Origin: Auanema rhodensis
Lineage: Eukaryota; Nematoda; Chromadorea; Rhabditida; Rhabditidae
NCBI GenBank assembly: GCA_964057225.1
Contig: OZ059900.1
Coordinates: 9,186,501 to 9,250,500 of the forward strand
Reading direction: 5' to 3'
DNA: 64,000 nt
In this document: positions 11,601 through 24,393 of the stretch, piece by piece
Position numbering within the stretch: position 1 is the first letter of the stretch
Layout of the letters: each line of letters starts with the position of its first letter
Notes under the pieces: model-generated
Seen by the model: the letters and a program-made list of their open reading frames with translations, nothing else
What the model was told of the DNA's origin: nothing
Databases searched by the model: none
Program-made: the position numbers and the translations under genes

Positions 11601-14600
11601 TGTTGTGGTTATATCATAGTTTTCTCTAGCTTAGGGTGGTGGTGAGAAAAATGATCGATATGAGTGATATAGTTACTACATGGTGACTGCTGTTCTTTGA
11701 AATCGTAAGAGATATTAGGCTACTAGAGTAAGAGAGAGAGGGGGAGGCGATTAGAGAAAGAGAATATAAAAAAGAGGCAGATGAGGTTGGATTTTAGAGC
11801 TAGAGTGCCATTTTAGGATATGCATTTTCAGAATCTGTCGTCCACACTGCTTGTAAATGTGTAGCATGGCAACATTATGAAATATAGTAGAGAAGTCATA
11901 GATAAACAGAAGCGGAAGCAGATGTGAGATAGTGAATGCGTTAAAGAAAAAGAAAACACATGAAATAGCATGAATTTTGAAGATTCACAGCGTTCAGGAC
12001 ACTGGGGACATGCAGCTCAGGATAATGTCAAAAGCCCGCATATCGAGACTGGTCTTGTCGAATTCCTCAGAGATTATGAAATGCTATCTATCATGCAGTT
12101 TGGCACCATTAGACTTCTGAAGAAAAGGAAGAAAATCGAAAAATGTGTAAGAAAAATTATAAAGGCTAAAAGCGTCATGACTCAAAAGTGACAAAACTAT
12201 CTTTTCATAAGCAAACTGTTGGAAGATTTTGTCAATTTTCGGAAATCAAAAAAGGTGTATTCATTCTGTAGTGAACACAGAATTCTCGTTCATTTATGTA
12301 TTCCGTAATTAGAAATTGTTTATTCAAGAGGATACTCTAAAATGTTACTAAATAAGCAAAGAGGATGTAAAAAGCAACCAATTATCTTTCTTCACATCAG
12401 CTGTAAATATCGTTTTTGCTCTAATCTTGTTTGAGAAATCTGTGTAGCAACGGTTGTTGCGCTGATTTTGACTATTTATGTTTTCACTCTCCTTACGAAT
12501 TGACTAGTTTGTTCATATCATGTGTGTGGCTGAACAGCCTGAAAATAGAATCAAAAACCACAACAGCTTCAGTATCTTTTGATTTTTTTGGCGGAACCAA
12601 TCTAAAGCAGCAATCCAAATAATTGACTAATTCAGGGGTTTGTATCTGATTAATGTATAAGCCTGGTGAGTAAAAAAGCACTATTCCAGCCATTTCAAAA
12701 GTTTCAGTTGAACTTTGTGGCAAATCAAAGAAATTTACTACTTTGTTCGGGAGTTTATTTCCTGAAATACAAGTAAAGTGCGCTAATACTCTGATGAGCT
12801 ATGACTAGCAGCTCCCATGTGTGTTTACAAATGTCAATGAAATGGCAATATGATTGGAATGCTATTGAGTTTATTTCAATGAGTTTGCTTGACAATCATG
12901 TTCAACTCATCCTCATCCTAATCATCGTGTCATCGTGAGAGAAAAAGCTGGCTGCCTTAATTCACTTACTGAATATAACTTTGATGAGTCATCAAAGCTT
13001 AAATTGACTTGTATGCAATCAAAATCGGCGTAGAACTAGGATATGGGATGTAACAGGGTTCAATTTTTTATTTTGGTTTTAGCTAAAGTGGGATATAACC
13101 AGTTGAAAAATACAAAAACGTCAAAGAATGAAACTAGAAAAAGCTGCTTTACATGATTGCATTGAGTATTTTGAGATAAATCTTGAGGATAAACTTCAGC
13201 TTTGATTAAAGATTCTACAACTTATTTATTATAATCCATCTAGTTGGAACAAACTAAATTATAAACAGCACTCAGAGCAAATGAAAATGTTTTTTAGAAA
13301 TTTAAATTCTCACAAAAAAATTAAATTTTTTAAGCATTGAATAATTAAAATGAAATTTGAAATACATATTCTTCTAGTTAAATTTTCCTTTTCAGATATA
13401 TCATCGGCCACTTAATTTCACTAACTATTGTTATAAAATATTGCCAAATGTTCATATAGGTATTACACCATGTAATACAATGTGTGTAACTATTGTTGAA
13501 CCAAGAATTTTAGCTGGTTAGTTCATTTTTAACTATATTAATCTATTTTTTTAAAAGTGTAATTATATTTGATAGCGTAGGTCAATATCTTTTGATTTTT
13601 ATTGTCCGGTGAAAATTCGTTGCAAACCAACTGCTAATTATGTGCTGTTGACAGGCGGCATTTCGGCACTAAAGATGTGATTGATTGTATATTACAATTT
13701 AAGAAAAATTGACCGATTTTAACGTTAATCTTAATAATGAAGATATCATCACAACAAATCAACTCTTATTTATTAATATAATAATAATTTTTAAGATAAA
13801 TTATTATTTTGGAAGTGATAGGGTCAGATAGTGAAGAAATTATATTATATGCTATAAGTCAATAACTTATATTAAACTATGAAATTTAAATAGAGTAATT
13901 TCTCTTTTTCAGGAATGCACGTAGGTAACAATATAATTAGAGGATGTTTTTCAAGTGTCTTCAAATACGAAGTTGTACCACGTGTTCAAGAATCGCTGTT
14001 TGTTGGTATGTTGCTATTCATATTTTCTAAAAATTAATCCAAATCTGAGCATGATTTTCCTCAATAAAAAGAATTTCAAAGTCATTTACATGACAAATCA
14101 ATTTCCTACAAAAAGCTCATTACTGAAAGCGATTCTCTATGCGGCATGCTTGTTGCCAGACCGTTTGCGTGAATACATAAACGATTAGCATGACAATGTT
14201 TATGATTCATCTACGATCGGCGCACACATAAAACGCTAGCCATTTCCGAAATCTGAATGAAAAAGCTGCAACTATTATCGAATCAGCATCTGTCTGCTGT
14301 TTCATCAGCTTGAATTATATACAAGAGAGTGAACTGAATTTCAACAGCTTGCAATTGAGGGAAAATGGAAACTAATTCAGATGTTCCAGTATCAAACTTT
14401 TTTTCAATAACACTTCAACATGAACACATTTTAAACATATTTTAGATACATCATGTACCCGACTACCAGCCAACCGATTATTGCCAGCCCATCTTTCTAG
14501 GCGGTAAAAAACTGAATGGTTTTCAAAAAACCTTTAATTTTATCTATTTTAAGATCCAGTAATCGAACAGTTGAACTATGCCTCTGTACGGGTCATCTGT

Positions 14601-14754
14601 GCAACGATTATCCACGTGTGGCAATGAATTCGACGTAAGCTCAAAAAAAATTAATCAAATACCTAACTGTATCATCTATTTCAGTTCTCAATCAACACAA
14701 ATCAGCTCTATTTTAGTAGCTTTAGCCATAGCATTATATTATACGTATATATAG
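8613..14754 (+). CDS. Ly6/uPAR-type GPI-anchored protein, ODR-2/HOT-like (7 exons)
   Basis: Exons at 8613-8725, 9069-9138, 13396-13516, 13913-14005, 14446-14503, 14554-14634 and 14685-14754 join in frame to about 200 residues. The start at 8613 gives a signal peptide (SVVAYLLLCMTHVVQSS). The mature part has the paired-cysteine spacing of a three-finger fold: HCYSCMS, NYCYKI, TPCNTMC, RGCFSS, SCTRL, then the closing CLCTGHLCND. The C-terminus is a short hydrophobic tail (ISSILVALAIALYYTYI) with no cytoplasmic residues, as for GPI attachment. In C. elegans the ODR-2/HOT family has this layout and acts on neuronal surfaces; assignment to that family is inference from cysteine layout. An in-frame ATG at 8451 would add 54 residues of another hydrophobic segment and is less likely. 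The 4.26 kb second intron is unusually long here and may hold enhancers. Confidence 0.75.
9139..13395 (+). other. Large intron 2 of the Ly6-like gene
   Basis: 4.26 kb bounded by a GT at 9139 and TTTTCAG at 13389-13395. It contains scattered short open frames without splice support, a purine-rich patch at about 11720-11800, and no repeat or RNA gene that I recognise. A 40-codon open stretch at about 9488-9630 follows an AG and has a protein-like composition, but I see no good donor after it. Confidence 0.55.
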
Positions 14755-15492
14755 CTCTTGATTCAGAACCTTATTCAAGAGATAATTTTTATAATTTTAA
14801 ACAAACTATAATATAGTTAGTGTTAACCATCAATTATAGTATTATTTTTTCTTTATTTTCTATTTTGTATCTTCAAAACAACAAATGTAGCTTACTGGTG
14901 TCATGAAATCAACAAGAACAGTGATTATATTTTTTTCAATTCCAATCAAACGTAGCTTAGTTCAACCTGTAAACTACAATTTACCTTATCTTCTTACGAT
15001 ATTTGCGCGAAATCTTTCACACTACTCGTAATCAATAAGAGTATCATTAATAATCAATATAGATTATACGATATAAACCCAAAATATTTAATTTTTGAAT
15101 TATTATCCGCATTTTCTGCATGCAATGAGAGTGTTCTTTAAAAATATAATAGATTTTGATATAATAATGTATATCCAATTCTTATTCTTATGAATTTGGT
15201 TTATTGGTTTCCATTTATTCCCGTTGATCTCAGTTTTTCTACATAACTATTCACTGTTGTATAGATATTTCTAACAATTATGTCTTAAGTATCTCTTTTA
15301 CATCTAAGATCATAAATATAATTATTGTTATAAACTATATTTTCCGGCTAAGAATGAGCTTCAATAAATATTTTATTATAACAATTCAAACATTTTTTTA
15401 ATCAATAATGTACAATTTACAACATTTTGTTTTTATGAATTTTCGTTTTTGCATATTATTAAAAGTTTTAATATTGAATTTGTTTTTAGAAA
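14755..15492. other. Intergenic DNA between two convergent genes
   Basis: AT-rich and about 740 bp, between the stop codons of the Ly6-like gene and the lipocalin-like gene. It is expected to carry both 3' ends. No gene seen. Confidence 0.5.
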
Positions 15493-18438
15493 TTATGGAC
15501 GATCTAATTGACAAAGAGATGACTTTGAGATGGCGGCTACTGGAAGAACACCATTTTCAGATACTTCCTGAAAATTTGAGGCTTAAGATAGAGAGCACTG
15601 CAAATATAAAACATACATTCTTCATGAATTCATTGACGTCATCAAAATGTCGGCGATTGAATTCATCTGTATTACGAGCAAACACATGATAAGATCTGCA
15701 AATGATGAAGCGTCCGAAAAAAATGGTTGAAAACAAAAGTACCTGCAAGCATCATTTCCGATTGTTTCGGTCAGTATAACGTATTCATATCTGTCAGCTT
15801 CTGCTGGTCCATATCTAACCATACAATCTAGAAAAATATTTGAATTTGTAGGTGCAATTAAGAAAGATTTCTGTTACATTTTTGACGGAACTGATCAATT
15901 TCAATACTGATATCGGTGTCATCGTTCTCCACAAGTTCGCCTCTCATCTTCAATGAGGTAAGTTATATTGTTTTAATGGCAAATATGTAGTTCATATTCT
16001 TACCTCATGCAATTTGTTTCCGTTGTTGTTATCGCGGAAAAAGTAGTTCAAGTTAGATGACTTACCATTGAAAGATCCAACTAAATTAACATATTCCATT
16101 GATATTATTAATACTCGCACTTACGTTCCATTCCTATGCATGCGATAGCTCTATCAGATGTGTCAGTTCCTTCGGATTCAAGATTTTTCAGAATTCCAAC
16201 TGTTCTAAGTATTTTTTCTTTGTTTCCATAAATCTATAATGATCATACAAGCTTTATATTGAATATGCTTTGTGTTAAACCTGAGTCCAAGCTCCTTTCA
16301 TCATAGACATATCAATTGGCTTACAAACATCACAAGCATCATAGTTGTTGCGGCTAACTGGTGTACGTCGCTTGAAATCACCTTGCTCATGAACAGCAAT
16401 GCGATTTTTTAAAGCTTTCATTGTTCTAAAACTGCCTTTCTCGATAGCTTTGTCCTTGTTTTTTATTAATTCTTTCTTTAAAGCTCTAAAGAATTTCAAC
16501 ATTTTGTGGAGAAATCAGCAAGCATCAAAACCTGAGTGTTTCTTTTTCTTCTTCAGTTAGATTTCCGTGTTCGGAATCAAAGTCAATTCCATATTGCTCA
16601 CTGAAAAATTTCTTCAAATGCTCATCACCGGTGGCTACATCATCATCGTTGTATTCTGAATCACAACTTTTTTATAATTGATCATCTTTGAGTAGTCGAA
16701 ACCTCTTTGTGGTGTCGCAGGTTGGTGCATGCGTACCCCATTCGCTTTAGCAGTCAAAACCTTAAAAACAGTGCTCATGGAGATTATTTTCTATAATACA
16801 CACCGATCCTCCAGTATTATCATACGTAGGTACTTCTTGCTCTCCATAACTTGATTTTATTTTTTTCATTTGCTCATTGATTGCCTCTTGTTGTTGCTGC
16901 TGCATTAAAAGCTAAAATACAAATGTTGATGCTTGTATCAACAAAATATGCTTTTAATACCGCTGCTCCAGCTTGATGGTCAATCATTGCTTGTTGATAA
17001 CGTTTTTGGTTTTCAATATATGCCATTTGCTTAGCAGCATAAGCATTCACTTCAGCCTGATGTTTAGCCATCTCCTACAAACATTATAAATAACTCATTC
17101 AATTCAAGTTTGTCTTTTTACATGAAGATATTGACGGTTCTTGATAGCGTTTATAGACTCAGCTGTACCATCTCCTCCCGAGAGCAAGCCACTACCAGTA
17201 GCGGCAAGCATAGACAAATCGGGCATTGCCATCATGTTAGATTTTGTGTCAACTCTCTGTAATTCATAGTTTCTTGATGTAAATTAATAATTTGTTTATT
17301 GAAATACAAAGCTATTGCATATTTGTATATCTGCTCACCAATCTTTTGTCCTCTAAGAATTCAAAAGTGAAAAGATTTGTAAAAATTACTTCTGTTGGAC
17401 TAGAAATTTTACCTTTCTTTCTCGAAAATCGAAGCTCTCTCATACAAGACCTAAGCCTCCCATTCCTGCTTCTACAGAAATGTTGCCTTTCCCGCTCACG
17501 TCTGCTTATTTTCAGCCCATATAGGCTACACCTGTCCACATCTCGTCAACACCTGTCTACAACTCGCCATATATATCGTCTGACACACTATCTTGATATC
17601 TATGGAGCACTTGCTATGTATAATGCAAGTATTAATATTGATCGAAATGAGAAATTATACTGTGACTAAGTTGGCTATAACTTTGTAATATCAATGTCAT
17701 AACTTGAATTAACACAACTATATAAGAACTCTATCTATATGTTATAAAAAGAGCAGGTTATGTCGCGCTGTGAGGAAAATACAATACACATCAATACTGT
17801 AGGTTATAGTTTAGATGTTTATGCATTATTGTTGAGTTCATTTTGACTTTGGAGTGTCATCAAACTCATATGAAATATTATGACAATTTTTGTTTGCCTC
17901 ACAATTTTGATTATTTAATATTATTTGGTTTAATAAGTTTATTATAGCATACCTCAGCTGTTGGCACGTTTGGCTGTGGATAATTCATTTGTTGCTGATA
18001 AGCAAAAGGATTTTTAGGTGTATCATGCATCTGCTGCATTTGAGGTAAAGAATTGTAACCATTCATAGTATCCATGTCTTAATTCATTTTAATTGTTATT
18101 TTAAAAACATTTTCTATAAATATACCTGAGTATGAATTCATACTGCTGTCCATTATGTTCGAATTAACTGGTCGTCTTCGTACCTCAGTAGGTGTTGCCT
18201 CGACTTTCTTTTCATTTCTTTCCATTTCGGGGAACATGGATTTGACTAATGCTCCAGCCAAGTTAACAGCTAGTCTATCAACGACTGAACAAATTATGAT
18301 TATCAAAATAAATTGAGAGACATGCAACCGACTTTTTTCACCAGCAGATTGCTCATTCGATTTTTCCTCCTCAGAACTATGATGTTTACGACATTCTACT
18401 ATAGCTAGCAAGGCTAATACAGCCAAACAAAGCCTCAT
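15493..18438 (-). CDS. Secreted protein with Gln-rich middle and lipocalin-like C-terminal module
   Basis: The start at 18438 gives a clear signal peptide (MRLCLAVLALLAIVEC) followed by a His/Glu-rich stretch. Exons to about 16640 encode low-complexity sequence: a Met/Gln-rich segment (exon about 17952-18085), a Gly-rich segment (near 17200) and a Gln-rich helical segment with MQQQQQEAINEQMKK (near 16890). The last part (about 16500 to 15493) begins with a basic helix. It then has CDVCKPIDMSMMKGAWTQVYG, where a G-x-W near the start of a beta-barrel is the lipocalin signature. Later exons hold paired cysteines (IACIGM, DCMVRYG, DACRY) and a final exon with an SLCQL cysteine, plausible disulphides. 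I read this as the nematode lipocalin-like extracellular family. Splices keep frame throughout, with a 0.68 kb intron near 17275-17951. Ligand and function are unknown. Confidence 0.65.
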
Positions 18439-19991
18439 TCTAAAAAAACTTAAATTTAAGATCATAATCAGCTTTGAAATCAACGAATAAATATTAATAG
18501 TATATTTAGAAACAGTGTCTAGTACGTTTGTGGATATTGAAACGAAATAAACTTAATTTCCTTAAAGATAACGAAAAAGGACGAAGGATTATGAGAGAAA
18601 ATGGAAAGATCGAAATGATAAGGTGAAACCTGGAGTGAAGAGAACGGATTTAAGAGAAAGGTGTTGTAAAAGATTAGGTCGTGTCTTCTCCTAACGTTCG
18701 ACCTAATTTTTATAATCACAAGCAAACTTTTCGAAACAGACAATGAGACTATCAAAAGTGAATGGATATGATAAATTACTCGTTTGTTTTTCATATCAGT
18801 AGTTTTTGACAAAAGTGATTGAGCAGTCTTTATTCTTCACACATACTGGTATCATATTTGTCTTGTTTATCTAGCTTGTGGCCGTGTATTATCGTTACTC
18901 GTGTTATGTGCTACAATCATGTTCAGCAGACTTTTTTCATTGATACATTTTAATCGACTTAATGTATTCAGGTCGACATAAGTTTACTTTCGACCAAAAA
19001 AATTTCAAACAACGTTTTATTCATGTTCATTTTGATTTATCATTTGTAATTGAACAACATAGACCAGAAAATTCATTTTTTTCATCTTCAATACATCTTC
19101 TGTTGCTGACCTTTTCTTCAACTGATTGCTGTTCTATTTTGATCGCTATGTGTATGTAGGCCATATCGACAATGCTGAACATCCATAGGATTTGATGATC
19201 TTATCGCTGCATCGCAATACCTCCCACCGTCTCTTTATCCCTGTTTCGAGAGAAGAACAGAAGGAGAAAAAGTTTTCATGCAACACCAGGAAACTTAGAT
19301 GATGAATGTAATCAACAAATGCAGACAGAATCAGGGCTATTACAATAATTTTATTGGAAATTCTTCAATGACAAAGACATATTAAGAGACTTACAAGAAT
19401 TATGCTCCCAACTATTCAAAAGATGAGTTAGAAGCAATCATCAAGCAAGTTAAAACTTGTTATTACAAAGAACACAAAAACTCATGTCAAATGAATTGGA
19501 TTAAATGATATATTGAAGCATATGATATGATCATAATATATGGAATACCTAGAAAAATCCAGAGTTGAACATGGATGAAGCATAATAAGAACTAAACGAA
19601 GAAACTGATTGTAAACGCTTCAAAGTATGATGATGCGACACAATGTAGGAGAAGTCTAACAAGTACAACAGCATCACATATTGAAGTGTTATGCTTTCGT
19701 GTTCTTGAGTAACCAGTAAAGTACAATAAATGACAAACTCCGTAAGGCCATAAGGTAGCGTTTCTACGTGTAGGAACATGAATATTTGTATTGCCATACG
19801 TAGACAAATAATTGTCATAGAAAATTACAAACATGACAACACGAATGTTATCGATCAAAATGATAAAATGAAGAAGCTCTTTGGAATAAAGAGATGACGT
19901 GGAATTATTGATTATCAACGATTGATGTTTGAGGAAGTTGAAACAGAACAAACAACTTCTATATAAAAAAATCTAAAACGTTGGTAGCATC
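18439..19991. other. Intergenic DNA between the lipocalin-like gene and the innexin
   Basis: About 1.55 kb upstream of the lipocalin-like start and downstream of the innexin stop. Open frames on both strands here (for example near 19550-19950) are AT-rich, overlap each other and lack splice context. I see nothing I can support. Confidence 0.5.
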
Positions 19992-22900
19992 TTATGCCTT
20001 TTTCATTGGGTAATCAGGAACCATGAAACCACGCATTTTTTCGGGAGCATAGAGATTCTCATGTGGACCATCTTCCAAAAGTCCTGGAGAAGCAGACTTA
20101 GCAGTGTGGGTAATGTACTGAGCTCCACTGTTTTGCGGCAACTAAAATAATGTTAATAGTGGCTGTTGCATATTTTGAATTATATACCTGCTCCAAATAT
20201 CCGGTAAAAAGATTAGTGGCAATTTCACGAGCAACAATAGCTCCAGCATGACCTTCAATGAAACGAAGAAGCAGGACACCATCTGAAATAAAAGTTAATA
20301 TTAATTTTCATGTTTGTGATATTTAATGGATTTCGTCTTAAACTACATTCACAGCAGTACTAACCAGGTCTCAGTGCAGAATGAGCAAAACGACGCATGA
20401 TGTGCTCCTGATGATAGCTGTCAGAACCATCGCTTCTGTAGGACAACCAAGTCTTGGTGGATTTTTCACGGAAATGAGCTGGGACTTGTTGCATAAAGCA
20501 GTAGATGAAATTGATGAGAGTAGAGATTGCTACAAACAAGAACCAGAACCTGAAATATAAATAAATTTGAAACTGATAAGAAAGAAAAATGAGGCTTACC
20601 AAATGAAAAGATATATTTTCTCGTTGAACATGTTAATCATGAGTACACATTGAACAGTGTAACGGTGAATATTAGCCAAACGACGTACACGGAAATCACA
20701 AAGAGTAACACGAGGGAATACTCCAGATTCCATCCACTCACGTCCATTCCACAAATCAGAGAACGTCTAAATCACAGAGACATGAATTTTTAAACAAAGA
20801 GGTCAAGCTACCTCCCATCCCCAGAGTGTGTAGTTACTTCCCAAAAATCTGTTCAAGATAACAAATTGAGCAACGATGTTGACAAGATAGAGCAACTTGA
20901 CCAGAAGGTAAAGCATTGACACATAAGATCCAAGACCGCTTCCAATTCTAATAAATGATTTTATATCATAATGCATTTCAATAAAATAACCAACCGGAAA
21001 CAGAAAAGTCTGGTTGGACTACGACGATCAGAATGAAATTCTAAGCATTCCTCTAAATAGTTAACAAGCTTCTTCGTTTCAGCTTTGCGAGCCTCGCCGA
21101 AATTAGCACGAATCTTGCGAGCATCTTGAACAGCAGTTGAAAAATCAATTCCACTTTGTTGATGAAGAGTTTTCCATAAAAAGTTGGGCAAATAAAACAT
21201 AATAGCTTGTAGAGCAAGAATAATTGGTACCCATTGGTAATAACCAATTTCAGCCTTAAATTCATTTTGTTTTCTATTACCAACGTTGTGTCAATACCTC
21301 CGTTCGTTCGTCAATTTCTTCTGGGATTTCTTTGTGGAAAGGGACAAAGAATGTGTTCTGAATAAAGCAGTAATCTTCAGCATATTGCTCCCATCCTCCT
21401 TTGAATTCCATAGGCATCCAGCATTGAATTGGTGAACCAACATATCTGAAAATTAGAAAAATTGCTTTGAGTTTGGTTTAGAATGAAATTATCAATTTTT
21501 TTGACTTAAACATTTTGAATATGGGTTAACTCTTCTTTATTATCTTACTTATAGAATCTTCGTCTAGCTAACTGCTAATTAGACTGCCTCAGCACGATGG
21601 ATTAGATTTGTGCGATAATCTTACAGCCAAAGAGATCTCTTTGTATGCACTCATCGTTGACCAAATCAGACAAGTAAGTTGGTCAACATAACGCCCTCAT
21701 TGTAGAAAGAGGACCGATATTATAAGTGACCCGGAACAGCCATCTCGGACTGAGCAAACAAAAAAGGTGCGGGTGATAAGGGCTATAACGACCAAGTAAA
21801 CTCTAAAGAACCCAAAACAACTGCCTATAAACCTCTTTAGCAATATCTTATTATAGACAGCAGCCTTGCACAGAAATAATATTCGCATATAATATTTGAA
21901 AACCCTTTTACGCATCACTTCTTATTTATAGGATGATGACGAGCCTCAAATTATATTATAATGTCACAAACTGTCTCATGTACTATTATCAGTTTGATGA
22001 CCTGCCAGATATCTACATATATCTGTTCACAAGACGATAAAATACAGTTCTAGTAGTATTGACAGAAACTATGACTGATTATGCGTGAGAATAGTTAACG
22101 AACCTGCCATTTATTCATCAAGATACGATTATATGATATTCGCCGAATAATGAGAACGAGAGCCTAATATTTCGCTAACTTTAACTGTCTAGGTCTATAT
22201 GCCCATTAGTCATTGTATGAAGCAATAAAATATATATGACAGATTATGAAGAAATTATGCCGTCCCCACAATATATACATGTTCATGTACAAAGAGGAAA
22301 AGAGGAGAATCAAATGCTCAGAAGGGCAATTCCATCCTCACTTATCCTATGCACACAAAAATAAGCTAACCCGCATACATATATATGCTCATATATACCG
22401 ACTGTACATCCTCACCCACACCAGTTTAGCACACAAACACTTTCCTATATTTACATATATAGCAAGCTTGAACAAAATCATTATCATAATACCAAAAACC
22501 ATAACGAATGCCCTTTAATAGACAGGGCATGCTCCAAAATTTAAACCCTATCATCTCACTTCGAACTCTCAAAACCTCAAAACATAGTTTTATGGCATCA
22601 ATTTATGGCATTATACTACATTTCTCAGGCAGCCTAGTAACTCTAAGTAAATAAGCCAAACGTCTAGTCCTCAGATCAATGTCAAGCATAGGCATAACAT
22701 CACATAAAGCATAGTTTCTGCCCTTTTCACGGATAAACCAACCATGTCATATTGTGTCTGTTTACAGCATGATGTAAACATCATACATACATTTGTACAA
22801 ACATAAATTTTACTTACCTATCAGAAGAAAGAAAAATTTATGCTACAACATTATTTTCAATATTATTCGCTTTCACTTCGACACCACTTTTTGGATAAAT

Positions 22901-24393
22901 CATGTGAATGGATTAGAGGAATGGTTCATATGAACATTGTAGAGTACCAGTAACAAAAACAGCAAGCTGAATTTGCGGCAATGTCATTCCCAAGTCATAA
23001 GAATATGTTGCTAACTATTATTAGATATTCACCAATGTATAGAACATATCGATCTAATTCAGCTCACATGGCAAATAATATTAGTGCTATTGGGATTATG
23101 CTTGAGATGGCAATATGACATGAATGATCGCCAACAATCTTCTTTATGCCATTTAAATGCTATTAAATAGGTCAAACTTAAGATATAGGCTCAAGCTGTG
23201 AGAAACATCTTTCGAGTATGGCAGATGTCATCAGATGATGCAATATTCTCACTTCAGTTATAGATATATACTCATTACTGTTCATCTTGATGACCTCATG
23301 GCAATGGCAATACTACAAGTATACGTTTCTTATTACTACGTATACATATAGCATTTATAAATCATAAACTACGCCTTTTCAAAACAAAAAACAAATAACT
23401 TAACATCAAATAAAATATAATTTTATATACTTTTAATGCTTCTATTCAAAAACAAAATCAAAAGATGTAAACATCTTTTATCTCTTTTTCTTAAACACAA
23501 TAAAAGCATATGATTTGCCGAAATATCTTTGTCATGACTAATACTATATTTTGCTTCATTTTCACTATCGAACTATTAACACTATCTCTGGATTTCGCAA
23601 TTGTATACCAACAATTTTTTTTCTCTATTTTCCTATGTTATCTGCTCTCAGAGCTAGCACATCTCTACCAGAAACTAGCTAGGTCAATTTAAAGAAAAGA
23701 ACAATGAGAGATTAGCGTGCTATACAAGAGCAGAGAAACAATATACAGTTCCAAAAAACAAAGTGAAAAAATGAGATATTCGATGGAGAAAAATATCAAG
23801 TGTTGACCCCATACAAGTGAAAACTCTCAATATCGTACATAGTAAGGGATCAATGTGGGTTGAAAGCTTTCTATTCATAATCAAAAGATTAAAGCTTTTG
23901 ACAATCAAGAATAATGTAGAATACAAATACTACATCTCGAATTTGTAATAAGTAGCCACATGGGGCAAAGAGCTTTTCCATAAAACGTGACAATTTGAAA
24001 CCCGAAATTATTTATAATTGCTTCCCTTGCACACTAGATGGTCATTTGATGATTGAGCAGAAAGCTGACAGATGGCTTCAGAAGACTTTTAAGATCTGCG
24101 ACCATACAATCGATTAAATCAAAGACACATGTAAACACATTTGACTAAGAAGGAGAAAGGTTGGATAACAATAGTGATTTCCGTATTTTGATCAAAACAA
24201 ATTCGTTTTTCTTTTTTCAAGCGTCACATTTTTTGAAACAAAAAAAAACTTACTGTTTTGCTGAAACCATGATAGCGAAAAAGGTTAGAAGAGTAGAAGT
24301 AATGAAGTAATTGAGCCGATCCACAGGATCATCAAAAGTCTGCGGCTTGAACCATTTCCATATCGCACTGTCCAAGAATGGTATTCCCAGCAT
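19992..24393 (-). CDS. inx-3: Innexin gap-junction protein, INX-3-like
   Basis: Innexins form invertebrate gap junctions and have four membrane spans. Exon 1 (24254-24393) encodes the cytoplasmic N-terminus [15 protein letters not shown] and the first span. Exon 2, from 21445, carries [20 protein letters not shown] with the family cysteines of extracellular loop 1 (QCW, EDYC). Next is [19 protein letters not shown], the second span with the innexin YYQWV signature. Further exons give the third span, the loop-2 cysteines ([20 protein letters not shown]), the fourth span and a cytoplasmic tail ending at 19992. The middle and tail ([28 protein letters not shown]) most resemble C. elegans INX-3 among innexins I know; the paralogue choice is less certain than the family. 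TTTTTAG lies two bases before the ATG, suggesting trans-splicing or a 5' UTR intron. Confidence 0.9.
21446..24253 (-). other. First intron of the innexin gene
   Basis: 2.8 kb, far longer than the other introns of this gene. The part near 21560-22150 is less AT-rich than its surroundings. It contains a palindromic forkhead-motif pair at 22759-22780. No exon or RNA gene is supported. Long first introns in nematodes often hold enhancers. Confidence 0.6.
22759..22780. promoter_or_regulatory. Inverted pair of forkhead (FOX) sites in the innexin intron
   Basis: TGTTTAC, eight bases, then GTAAACA: two perfect copies of the core bound by forkhead factors such as DAF-16 and PHA-4 in worms, facing each other. 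The motif is visible; binding is inference. Confidence 0.3.

Noticed and set aside
11970..12191. 73-codon open frame inside the Ly6-like gene's large intron
   Set aside because: No splice sites, no family resemblance and no codon signal beyond its neighbours.
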